Assembly: GCA_000711775.1 (NCBI GenBank)
Contig: ARYC01001848.1
Location: 23,875-87,874, forward strand
Reading direction: 5' to 3'
DNA length: 64,000 bases
DNA from: Oxytricha trifallax
Taxonomy: Eukaryota; Ciliophora; Spirotrichea; Sporadotrichida; Oxytrichidae
A program made the translations under genes and the position numbers. The notes beneath the pieces are model-generated. The model made no database searches and was not told the origin of the DNA. It saw only the letters and a program-made list of their open reading frames with translations. This document shows positions 11,252-22,049 of this stretch, piece by piece (positions within the stretch are counted from its first letter, which is position 1; each line of letters opens with the position of its first letter).

Positions 11252-11881
11252 AGGCTAGCAGGTAGAACACACCCCCCCCCTAATGTACTATTTTCTTTTT
11301 GTAGTCTTGTAGAGTTTTTGACGCTGAGCAAGATTGTCACAAGCACCTTTTGCTTGCGAGCAATAGCTTTCGAGCTACGACCAAAATTAAGTTCATTTTT
11401 ATACATAAAAACATAATAAAAATAGTCAAAAATATAAAATATTTTTTGTTTTTATATTTTATTAAAAATCAATATTTGGGTCTTTTTGTCATATTCTGAG
11501 CAAAAATCTAATTATTGAAGTAATATTTTGGAAAGTTACCATTTTTGTCAAAAATGCATTATTAATGCTAAAATTATCAAATATGACAAAAATGGTAACT
11601 TTCCAAAATATTCCTTCAATAGTTAATTTTTGCTCAGAATATGACAAAAAGACCCAAATATTGATTTTTAATAAAATTTAAAAACAAAAAATATTTTAAA
11701 TTTTTGACAATTTTTATTATGTTTTTATGTATAAAAATGAACTTAATTTTGGTCGTAGCTCGAAAACTATTGCTTGCAAGCAAAAGGTGCTTCTGACAAT
11801 CTTGCTCAGCGTCAAAAACTCTACAAGACTACAAAAAGAAAATAGTACATTAGGGGGGGGGTGTGTTCTACCTGCTAGCCT
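11252..11881. mobile_element. near-perfect foldback element with 6-bp target duplication
   Basis: Two arms of about 310 bases are almost exact inverted copies meeting near 11,565. The ends read AGGCTAGCAGGTAGAACACA, followed by a run of about ten C (left) or nine G (right). AAAGTT flanks both sides (11,246-11,251 and 11,882-11,887), fitting a 6-bp target duplication. There is no coding frame. High arm identity suggests a young insertion or ongoing arm correction. The ends do not match the other foldbacks in the window. Confidence 0.8.
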
Positions 11882-11887
11882 AAAGTT

Positions 11888-14800
11888 AATATATTAAATA
11901 GTTCTAATGAGATGATTTAGAAATATAACCATAAAAATAAATTTGCAGATTTAATTATTAAAATATAATCCTGCAATAATGAATAATGAAATTGAATATA
12001 ATTTAGAGCAAAGATGAAAAATCAATAGACAGATTTAATAATAATACGATAGACTTCATACATGCTGACTTGAGTGAAATGCAAAACTCTGACTATAAAT
12101 CCAGATAGGTAAAAGAAGAGACACAGATAAAAAAATAAAATCAAAGTAGTGAAATAAATGAATAATAAAATGGAGACCTTAAAAGTCAAATTATGCAAAA
12201 ATTATTACCTAACAACTGGGAATAAATCCAAGAGTAAAGGAAAAGATTCGAAGAAATCTTGACATAGAATTTAAATATCACAAGAAGTTAAATGCATAAA
12301 ATCAATCTTATAAGCAAAATCAGAAAGTTGCGAAGAATATCACAAATTAATGCAAAAGCAGCATAAGGCTCCAACCAATGAGTCAAAGAAATACAATAAG
12401 AAAAATTACTCAAACCATGCTCGCCCTCATACATCCATATCAAAAGGTTAGACTCTAACTATAAGAAATATATCAAAATTTGTAATATAATATAAATAAT
12501 TATTCTAGTAATCTGAATGTATTAATTTGAGCGGAATGAAAGAGGTAGGATTATATTTTTGAGATAAACTATATTAAACTTTAATGAGATTTTTTTAATA
12601 CTACAAAAAGTATAAGAATAGTAGGGGAGGATTCAATAAAAATTTTCTGCTGTTTTTTTGAAAAATAATCTTTGTCTTTAAAATTTTTAATTATTATTTC
12701 AGCTTCAATTTATCTTTCTAACAGAATAATATCATAGATAATTCTTGTATAATTTCTCTTACTAGCCCCTTTATCTTAAAAATTCAAAAATGTGATAATT
12801 CATATAATTTTATAAACTCTCTAGTAGCAATGGTGTGAAGTATACTCCATAAATGCATAACAATTTAATGATTGAATTTTCTTCAATTAAATTTAAGCAA
12901 AAAAATTGGTTCTTAAAATGAAAAGAATCGAATAACTTTTTTTAATTATAAATTTATAGGTATATAACAAAATTTTGAGAATTAATGATCAATAGTTATA
13001 TTTTAAAAAAGTACATATCTTGAAATTTTATTCAATTATAATTAATACTGAAACATTTTCATGCTTGTTTGGAGGCAGTAAATCTTCTTTTGGGGAGGGC
13101 ATCCAAAATATTCATAGAAATTTAAAATATATAATAAAAAACGAAAAAGAAATTAGATCGCACAGATCAACAATAAAATCAAGGTTCCTTGAAATATATT
13201 TTTATTTTTTGCATATATGTAAACATATATTCAATTTAATAAGTGTGAGGCTACTGTTAACCTGCACTAAAATTTCTTTGGGTTTTAAGCTTTTAAACTT
13301 GAATTACCCAATTAATTTAATCATTTTTAAGAATGTATGAAAATTAATTGATTAATTTCATCGAAAAAAGCTTTTTAATAACAAAAGTATCTTGATCATG
13401 GCAACTTAGAGTAAAAAGATAATGGGTTTAAAAGACTAACAATAACACCTATTGATTTAAGTTGTAGTTTTCTGAATGCATGACTTTAAATGAGAAATTG
13501 TTCACTCGCATTTAATTTTAAAACAAATAATTATATTTAATTATATTAATGGGAGAATTCATAGAGGTTCTCTGCATTAAAAATGTCATGCCCCCTTGAA
13601 ATTTAGTAAAACTATTTTTTAAATTATGCTAACAATTTCAGAATGATATCAAATATGAAATTAATTTTAAGCATGTACTATTTGAAAATTTCCCCCTTAA
13701 TTTTAATACTAATAAGTGTTAGTTTCAATAAACTTGAATAAACAACTGACGAAAAGTATCTAAATATCAATTCTGAAAAATATTTCATTTAAGATAGTTT
13801 GAATTCAAAATTTTTCTAATTAATTTAACCTTTACTGAATCAAAAAACAATTAAGTTATAATTCAAATATTATTTAAGCTCTCTTCTTATTTTAGATTTA
13901 AATTAAAAATCTGCCACAAATAAATAGATTAGCTATATTTTATTTATCTTTTTTTTTTATTTCATTTAGATTTAGAACAGTGAATTTGGCATTAGTTTTG
14001 GAAATTCATAACAATTTATGATTGTTTTAAATTTACTGGCTTCCGATGGTGGATTTACCTTTTCGAGTTTTCATATTCCCTTGATGATGTTCTTTATTTT
14101 AAATTATTTTTGTTAATGCCAGAATTCTCTTTATATGGTTCAATATAACTTTCTCTTTAATATCTTTTAAATATATAAATATAGACTTAATCACAATTAA
14201 TTGGATAATGATAAAAGGAGATGTGCTATTGCCAAGATAGTTACAATCTAAAAAACTCTATCTTCATCAAGACTTGTTTATAAGAAAACAAGGGAAATGT
14301 TTTTGAATGTATCTAACACTTTAGAATATAAATTTGTGAAAAGACTATTTTATATTGAAGGATTTAAAATCATTAAGAGAGCAGCTTATCATTTAAATTT
14401 ACATCCGTTTAGACAATTATTAAAATTTAATGTGAGGCTTTGGAATTAATATAATTAATGAGAATTTCTTAGGATTCATTGAGGATAGAAATGGAAGCTA
14501 ACTTTTTTCTAGTCAACAATAGACTTGCTTTGTCTTTTAAAGGATGTTCTAAATATGCATTGATCATATCTCTAAATTAGAAATTATTTGAACTGTGATG
14601 AATCAATTTTATAAAAATGTTTAAGCATTCTTAATTTTGAGAATCTCGTTAGACAATAAATATTCTTAAGAAAAGATATTAAACAAATCAAATTGTCCTT
14701 TTTCAAGCAATAATTAATTTAATCTGAAATAACTAAAACAATATTTGGTAAGTGAAATTGGCAAATAGAAAGATAAAGATGATTATACTATTGTAGAGGA

Positions 14801-15689
14801 GTACTAAATACCTGCTGAGGAAACTTATAAAATACAATTTAAATATTCCCTTGCAAATAATGAAAATAAACATCTCTGAGAGAATTAGATCAATAGAAGT
14901 GAGTTTTAGTAATCGATTTTATCAACTTGTCTAAATTATATGAATTATCATGTGTAAAAATGAGCAGAAAAAATATATCATGAATGCTAGCAGTTATCCA
15001 ATTAAATTAATAAATTAAGTGCAGATGACTTAGAGTTAATCAATATACCAACGATATACAGGCGATAGCAAACAGTCACCAAAATAGAGATATTTCTTTT
15101 AAGTAAATGAAATCATACAAATCTTTTTTCATAGGGATAATCACTCTAGTAATAATAAAAAGTATTAGAAAACATGTTAAATAATCTAATTAATTGTATT
15201 AAGCAATCGACTGGGATGGCTAGTATAATTTGCGTGCTTATATTTAGCTTGCACTCTTTCTCAAATAATAAATCTAGATACAGGAGCAGTTAGAGCAAAA
15301 TAGCACAGGGACTAACATGAACATAACGGTAAAGATTGGTAAAACTAGCTTAACTTAAAAAATTGGAATGAGAACATTAGTAAAACTGATAAAAAATTGA
15401 TAGTGATTAAGAGAGAATTAAAGTTAATCTTTCAATGAATTAGGAATTTGATTGAATTTAAAATAGTTTAATTAATGCTCTAACTATATTTAAAGTATTA
15501 ATAAATTATTTAATTGCTACGAAAAATTAATGAAAATATTACATGTAAATAAAAGTTATTCATCAAATATTGCTAATAAGACCTTATATGATTAAAAAGG
15601 TTTTATAAAAATAATATTGTAATAATAAATTAAAGGTTATAGAATAGGAATACAAGCTAATGGAGATTGAGAAATAGCAGCTAGTGTGA
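11888..15689. other. AT-rich region with one weak ORF
   Basis: The frame 13,020-13,342 (+) is free of TAA, TAG and TGA for 106 codons and ends at TGA, but has no ATG. Its product contains CLFGGSKSSFGEGIQNI and hydrophobic segments and is not recognised; a run of this length is expected about once by chance in a window of this size. Otherwise I see no gene, palindrome or GC-rich island. Confidence 0.25.
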
Positions 15690-16213
15690 TGTGGGAAAAT
15701 AGTCGCCAGTGTGCGCCTGTTTAAGCATTTTTCAGTGTGATACTCGCAAGTAGATTTACTATTTTAGAAGCCCTAGAGAGGGAAAGTTTCCACTGTTTAT
15801 GTTTCATAAGAGGAATGTCGGCAGATTTTAACTTTGAGCAAGCTGACACCAATGGATTTCTAGTAGTATTATATGGAGGTATCTAGGTGCCATAAGGGAG
15901 TTTCTTTGCAAATTATTTTTTTGGTTGTACACGAATAAAGAGGTAACCCTAAACAAAATTCTTATATAGTAAGCTTGTAATTTAATCTTTCACATCAAGA
16001 GGGTAGCTGCGACAAATGACATGGATTACTTTTACGACAACAGCAAGTCTTTGAAAAATAATTTAATCTGGAATCATATTGCGCTTGTTGAGGCACCAGT
16101 TCTGTAACATCCGAAGAACTGGCTCTGCTAGATCTGATGTTTGATAAAGCCTCTTCTTTATGTAAAATATATTCTAGGAGTTTTGAGTATTGATATCTAG
16201 ACAGCCATGTCAT
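15690..16213 (-). CDS. coding-like region, Cys-rich, unrecognised
   Basis: From the ATG at 16,211-16,213 a frame free of all stops runs 72 codons (SNIRSSRASSSDVTELVPQQ, then a CCCRKSNPCH cluster) to a TGA at 15,995. The same frame continues beyond it without another TGA for more than 140 codons, with further Cys residues. The stretch is GC-richer than its surroundings. It may be an MDS, a decayed gene or two exons; no family is recognised. The persistence of one frame across a single TGA favours a broken gene over chance, but only modestly. Confidence 0.3.
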
Positions 16214-17694
16214 TTCACTTTATTACATAACGACTTTTATTGCTAGTTTGGTTTAGTATTAAATAGTAATTTTAGGCTTACTAAATGACTATAAATTCTC
16301 AAAATCAGCTAACCTATTTCTCTTTAAACTGCTTTATTTAGAAATCAACTAAAACAATTTAACAAAACTTTTAATTGATTTTTAGAGTATCTTAATTCCT
16401 TTCTTTTTTAGATAAGTGCCATTTGTTGTAATAGCTGCTCTAGATTATCATATAAATGTCTTCATAGTGTCTTTAATAATAACTAGAGGAGGATATTAAA
16501 ATAATGATTTGATTGTTGTCATGCTACTAAAGAACTTTTATTGAAAAGTAAATTCACTAGACAATTATAAATCAGTTTATCAAGCTTATTTTTTTGTTTA
16601 TGGTACTATTATATCAGTTTGACTACATAAAATTGATATCGCGCTTATTATATTCACTTTAACTAACCAAAGTTTCAGATATTTAAATGAATAAGTGCAT
16701 GTCATAATATTATATTGGAATTTAAATAAATTTATCATATTAATCATCTGTGAAGTATTTATTATTATTTATTTAGTTTTTTTTGATAAGAAGTTTATAT
16801 TCTCTTTAATTTACCCAAATTATTTCTATTTAATAATTCGTTAAGACCTAGGGACTTTAACTTTAAATTTGCAATTAATTGGAGATTATTTAGAGCTGCT
16901 GTGTAAATTGTCTACCTTATGAGTTTAATCATTCTATTCAGGTGAATATTTTATTGAATTTTGGAATTAAGCTTTGAAAGCTTCGTTTTAAAAATATCAT
17001 CTTAAATCTATATGTAATTTCTTTTATGTGTATAATATAAAAAAGTAATTAATTTTATTGATAATGATTAGAGTAGATAGGTTCAATAATAATCATGCTC
17101 TTTAGATAGAGATCTAAATTAGAATGACCAAGCACAAGATGTTAGGATTTTAACTATACCAAACACTAATTCTCAATCACTATATAATTTGAAATAAAAA
17201 ACTCATTAGACCTCAATTTATTAAATAAATGGCATTAAATGCTGAAGTCATCTTATAATAATAAAGTCTAGTTAATGTGGGGTCTCTGAATTACTTAAAT
17301 TTCTAGTTAAATAATAAGGGCGAGTAATAATATAGAGCAATATTTTAATTTGAGTTTTGACGTTCTAAAACCTACTCATAAAAATTGCTTTATCCAAAAA
17401 CTATAATAGAATATAAATGCAAAATTTTAATAATAATTCCAAATTAAAATATCAATAAAGAGATCGTCTAGTCACTCTTTTCACTAAAAATAAGGAAATT
17501 TAGATTAATAAATGTACTATAGGTTAATTAAAGCGAGAATACGAGAAACAATATGAATATAGATAGCCTTATTAAGCTATTTAAGACAATTTAAAATCAT
17601 TATATATAAGGAATTGATCTAAAGTATAAAATATATCCAGCAAATTAAAAAAGTAAAGAGTAGAATTTACTAAACAAGGATCACTTATGAATGG
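16214..17694. other. AT-rich spacer before the methyltransferase element
   Basis: No gene, island or repeat is recognised on either strand. Confidence 0.35.
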
Positions 17695-17696
17695 TA

Positions 17697-18005
17697 TCTA
17701 GAAGGTCCAGATGTTGAATTTAATGGGATAACTTTTATTTTTAATAATATAAAATTAGTAATCTTGTGTGTAGGAATCTGAAAAGAAAGTAAAAAATATA
17801 CTGTGAAAGCAATATTTATTATCTACCCTTAATTTGAGTAGCTTTTAATTCTAATTTGATTTTAAATTCAGAATTTTTATCTGTAGGTATATTAGTCTAA
17901 TTGACTATTATAATAATTATTTTAAATATTATAATTTAATATTTTAAATTAAACATTAGACCTTGGGTATGTAATTTATGATAAAAAGTCTGATATAATC
18001 ATGAA
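17697..18005 (+). repeat. left terminal inverted repeat of the MT-A70 element
   Basis: It matches the reverse complement of 23,605-23,838 in colinear blocks (ACTGTGAA, GCTTTTAAT, CTGTAGG, TAAACATTAGA, ATAAAAAGTCT). Divergence indicates an old insertion. TA at 17,695-17,696 precedes it. Confidence 0.65.
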
Positions 18006-18077
18006 AAATTGTTGAAAAAATAAATTTAATGAAAAAGAAATATACACAGGCTAAGATTTATTTAAATATATATACTC

Positions 18078-19068
18078 TCACTACTCTGTTTATCTAAGTT
18101 GGTTACCAAAGGAACTCCACCCTGGTCTGACATTGTGGTCTTTTGCAAAGATCTCTAAGTTTAGCTTGTCAGGGCACATCTTCTGCACAAAACCGTAAAT
18201 TTCAACAGGCTTTCTGGAGTGTTCTCTTACTGGAGCAATTATGACATTCTCTGCTCTATGGTAGTCTACTATATCTTTCACATTTCCTTTCTTGGCGATG
18301 ATAAATTTTTCGAAACAGTGAGAAGTATAGAAACCCCAGCCGCAGTGAATTTTGCCTGTCTTTGTTAGTTTCATCCACATCCCCTCGTCTAGTTCCTCGT
18401 ACCCATGCTTCTTAATAAATTATTGGGCAAGCTCTCTCTTTTAATTGACCACCCAGATTATCAAAATACCTCTCTCTTGTACAAGGTGTATTGGCATGTT
18501 TAGAAAGTCTTTGTCTGACACAGTATCATAGGGCAGGTCCTGCTTCAACCTCCAAGCTGGGTCCATTGTCACCACTTCATAGAGTCTTCCATATCTGCGC
18601 ATGCAATCTTTAGCAATATCCTCCCACATTTTGATGTCATTAATGTCTCCGCTGAATACCACAGGTTGCGTTAGAATTCTTTGAGTGAGGCTTTTCACCT
18701 TTTTTTTTAATTGCAATTAGCTAGTAATCCTTGTAAATTCTAATCTTCACAATTGCTTCTCCCTGATAAATACCAGTTCTTCTCTGCTTTTTTAATGAAT
18801 CTTTGATTTCAACAGCTTCAAATGGCTTAAGTTTGCATTTTTCAAGGTGCCTCTCACAATTATAGACTCTTTCGAATTTCTTGTGGCAATAAACGCATTT
18901 CTGTCTCATTTCTTTTTCCCATGCCTTGGTTTGCTTATTTTCCTCTTTGTGCTTGTCATAAATATGGGTGCTAAGAGAATTTGGGTTTTCATAAGTGCGA
19001 TTGCAGTATCTGCATTCATCCCTCTATGTATCGTCAAGTACTTGAAGTTTATTTCTCTTCCCTAACAT
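18078..19068 (-). CDS. zinc-finger MT-A70 family adenine N6-methyltransferase
   Basis: MT-A70 enzymes transfer methyl from S-adenosylmethionine to N6 of adenine in RNA or DNA; in ciliates members of this family make DNA 6mA. From the ATG at 19,068 two zinc fingers follow: C-x2-C-x12-H-x4-H (CRYCNRTYENPNSLSTH..., about residues 20-41) and C-x2-C-x12-H-x3-C (CVYCHKKFERVYNCERHLEKC, about 58-78). The methyltransferase follows: VVTMDPAW in place of the usual DPPW, then LPYDTVSD, LIIWVVN, CGWGFYTSHCFEKFIIAKKG, REHSRKPVEIYGFVQKMCP, LEIFA and RPGWSSFGNQL, which are hallmark MT-A70 segments. Two TAA codons inside the domain must be Gln. The frame ends at TGA 18,078-18,080, about 330 residues. One net base separates the finger and enzyme frames, at a nine-A run near 18,705. 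The DPAW change may lower activity or make it a partner subunit. Confidence 0.85.
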
Positions 19069-19159
19069 TTTTTGTTTGAAGCAAAAGATATATTTGAATA
19101 TGCTTTCATTAGTAAGCATGAGTTTTATTAGGAAGTGAGTTACCATCGTTCTCAATATT

Positions 19160-19215
19160 TGAATTGAGTAAAATCTCACTTTCCTGAGAAATTATGAGTA
19201 AAATCTCACTTTTTA
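19160..19215. repeat. two copies of GAGTAAAATCTCACTTT
   Basis: The 17-base block occurs twice about 34 bases apart, some 100 bases upstream of the methyltransferase start. GAGTAAAATCTC is itself an interrupted palindrome, so these could be protein-binding sites in the promoter. This is inferred from position only. Confidence 0.4.
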
Positions 19216-19499
19216 TAAATCTGGGGTTTTTATTTTAATTTTAATCGTCAAGACCATTGTCTGGTTAAGTTCATTTTTTCTTTTACTTTCTAATATATAA
19301 TAATAGCTTTAAATTTACTAATAATTTGAGATTAAGTTTTATAGTCAACACTAATTATATTTTTTTAATTATTTATTAGTTATTAATTCAATCATGGAAC
19401 AAGGATGATGGACAGGTTTAAATTACAGTAAATATCAATTATTTCCAATAATTTATTTTTTAGATATAAAAGTGATCCCTCCTCGCTAAATAATTGTAA

Positions 19500-19960
19500 A
19501 TGATATAGATTTATAATTTAATAGGTAAAGATGGACATGCTATAAGAAGAGTGGTTGGACATGTGATTAGAAGATCCTATCAAAGCTTATATAAGACTCG
19601 AATTAAACAAAGTAAAAAAATGTAAGTAAAATATCCTTAAAATTTAAACAAAAAGATTCATCTTATACTCAACCCAATGGGTAAGCTGAAAGAAAAATCT
19701 AATAGAAATAATTGTAAAACCTTAAATATAATGACAAAACTACTGAGTATTTTTTATTAGCGAAGTTCCAAATTATTAATTTATTTCTAATTAATACTAG
19801 CTAACCTTAATTATACATTTAGTGAACAAGGAGATATGGGTTATGCAAGCATAGCTAAGTAATAGGAAATTCTTATAAAAAGTAAATATTCAATAGAAAG
19901 CATAAAAACAAATAATTATTCATAAAATTGTAATTAAGTATTTCTTTTTTAGTTTTCACT
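19500..19960 (+). pseudogene. possible retroviral-type integrase fragment
   Basis: One frame contains SSYTQPNGQAERKIQ (19,657-19,700), resembling the conserved segment after the second catalytic Asp of rve integrases, where a proline-glutamine...NG-x-x-ER-K pattern with the catalytic Glu is typical. Following residues (KTTEYFLLAKFQIINLF) fit the helix expected next. No upstream catalytic Asp was found. It lies in a stretch that makes the gap between the methyltransferase and 22-kDa-type genes about 1.2 kb instead of about 0.55 kb as in TBE, so it may be an insertion. The match is short and could be coincidence. Confidence 0.25.
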
Positions 19961-20270
19961 TTTTGCTTAATATTTCTGGTCAGTAGGATGGGGTGCCAAG
20001 ATGGGACAAATTTCAATATAAGGTTCACGAATCTACTCATGATTCAAAAATTAATATCAGAAATAATCTTAAAATTGTAAGTTTTATCTTAATTTTTTGA
20101 AATAATATTAGGATGGAGGGAGCTAGAGTTATAGGACATGACCATAGAGAACTATCATAAAAGTTCTAGTCCAAAAAAGATTGGATTTAATTCCTAAGAT
20201 TTAATAGTAAGATTTACTATAATTTATCAGTATAGAGGGTTACTTTCTCCCACCAGATCAGCAAGTCACT

Positions 20271-20871
20271 ATGAGATTTTTAAAAGATTTCTTGGCAGGG
20301 AACAAGGAGCTCCTCAAAAGTGCTGACGTATAGAACTTCAACGTCCCATATTACGATGAGCTCTCAGTGAAGAAGATTTTTGAGGAGATTAAGGATGACC
20401 AAAATATAATAAAGTTCATGAATTACTATGATGACTACAGAGTGATGCCTGACCGCAAGTACATGTATGGGGTGCTTGGAACCCTTTGGCCAAACTATCT
20501 TAGCGAACTCATAAAGCATTCCAACCGAGTGAGGAACCTGTCTGATGCTGAGGAGGATAAGCAAAACAAGATCTTTATTAGGGATGACATATTTAAGAAG
20601 CTTCAAAGTGAGCCCTTCTTTTCTAGTAAGAATATAGTGCCGCTTATTAATTTAATTAGAAACTAAAGGGAAAGCACTCTCAATGCTGAAGTTCAAAAGT
20701 AAACCAGGTAATATCAAGAAGAAAAGAAACTACCATGAGATCTCTCAATCTTTCTCAAAGTTTAAACAGGAGTCAGAAGGCCATGGCCCTAAAAATATAA
20801 TGCAAGAGGACGCATCATTCTTGATGAATAATTAAAGAAAGTTGAGACCCGGAGATGAAGAAATGGAATGA
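20271..20871 (+). CDS. 22-kDa-type TBE accessory protein homologue
   Basis: Function unknown. The ATG at 20,271 is chosen because it gives about 200 residues, as expected of the 22-kDa class; the frame is open further upstream. The protein starts MRFLKDFLAGNKELLKSADV, continues with YYDELSVKKIFEEI, then MYGVLGTLWPNYLSELIKHS, which matches FFGVLGTLRKNYLRELIEES of TBE copy A, and an EEDKQNKIFI segment matching the TBE EDQKKLGIFI region. A shift of one base between about 20,645 and 20,720 joins it to the C-terminal part MLKFKSKPGNIKKKRNYHE, which has a basic counterpart in TBE. It ends at TGA 20,869-20,871, only 28 bases from the convergent transposase stop. TAA/TAG are read as Gln at several points. 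Confidence 0.7.
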
Positions 20872-20899
20872 TTTGTTCAAGCAAAAATTAATAATATAC

Positions 20900-21950
20900 T
20901 CATTATATAATTAAGTAATTACTTAAGTAGTCATTCATTAAACCTATATACCTCTCCACTATTCTCGCTATTATCTCACAATTGACTCTCTCAATTGAAG
21001 TTGTTATTAGGTTCATGTGCTACCTTGCTGTAAACTTGAAATCTTTGTTAATTAAAGTCTTTTTGTAAATTTGCTTGACTTTAGAAAAAACCTCTTCAAT
21101 GCAATGGTATTCAGAGGAGTATGGTGCATTAAAGACGCAAACACACCCATAGCTTCTAATAAGATTCTAAACGATTCGATTATGGTGAAGACGTAGGTTG
21201 TCCCAGAATATTACAACTTGTGAGGAAGGATTCCTGACTCTAATGTACTCAAGCAAGTCCAAGCAGTCGGTAGTATTTATTGAAAAAGGCTTCATTATAT
21301 AGCCTTCCAATCCTACTTCCTAACTCACACCAACGATTGCAGCTTGTGTCTTAAAAATAATGCCATGTTTTTTGTTGGTACAATTTTAGTATAAAGGAGC
21401 CCATGTTGACAATGTAGCTTAAAAGGGTTTAAAAATAATCTCATCAATATATATTACTTTCTTTCCTAGCGAGAGTTATTATTGTAGACTTGTAAAACTT
21501 TATATTCTCTGGTTAATTAATCTATTCTCTTAATTGCCTGTCATTTTGTGTCTTACTTTCATAACTTTGATTTTATTTTTCCTATATATAATTCTAAGCT
21601 TAGAGGCTGTAAGAGTATAACCAAGGTTTTAGTTGTTGAGTTATATCACTCACGATTAAAGAGACAGTCCTTTTTATTACTCCAGCACCTAAGAAGAAAT
21701 GACATGTTCAATGAAAGCCTCCGGGACCTTTTGCCTTTTATTGTAAGAAGTCACTTAGTTATGGGCTTCTAGTTTTTGTTGTTTTACGAAGAACGTTTTT
21801 ACCTAAGACAGCGGGACGCCCAGAATATTGGAAATTTACTTAAAGCTTGCTATCCGCTTGGTTTTAGACAAAGGTTGTTAAGACCCATACCTAAGAATGA
21901 ATCCATAACTTACTAGCCTATTTTACCGCTCCTATCTCCTTTTTTTCCAT
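20900..21950 (-). CDS. DDE transposase, Tc1/mariner-IS630 (42-kDa TBE) type
   Basis: This enzyme would excise and insert the element. From the ATG at 21,950 to TGA 20,900-20,902 it spans about 350 residues, the size of the TBE 42-kDa protein. The N-terminal part (SGRPAVLGKN, a helix-turn-helix/hinge-like segment) is followed by a region with one net base shift near 21,720-21,500. The catalytic core then reads without break: KKVIYIDEIIFKPF (first Asp), VVIFWDNLRLHHNRIVQNLI (second Asp), NAPYSSEYHCIEEVFSKVKQ (catalytic Glu). All three acidic residues are present. TAA/TAG codons in the core require Gln. It converges on the 22-kDa-type gene, as in TBE. With the shift it may be inactive unless the shift is bypassed. 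Confidence 0.8.
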
Positions 21951-22049
21951 TATATTTTAGTTGCTACTTTCTATATTACTAATTAATACATTACGCTTTA
22001 TAAAGAATATTTCATGAATAATATAATAGACCATTTAAACTAAAGTGAA

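Noticed and set aside
18847-19065. 72-codon plus-strand hydrophobic frame
   Set aside because: It is the antisense of the zinc-finger part of the methyltransferase; the hydrophobicity comes from reading charged codons backwards.
20364-20606. 80-codon minus-strand frame opposite the 22-kDa-type gene
   Set aside because: It is the shadow of the plus-strand gene, whose product is supported by similarity to TBE copy A.
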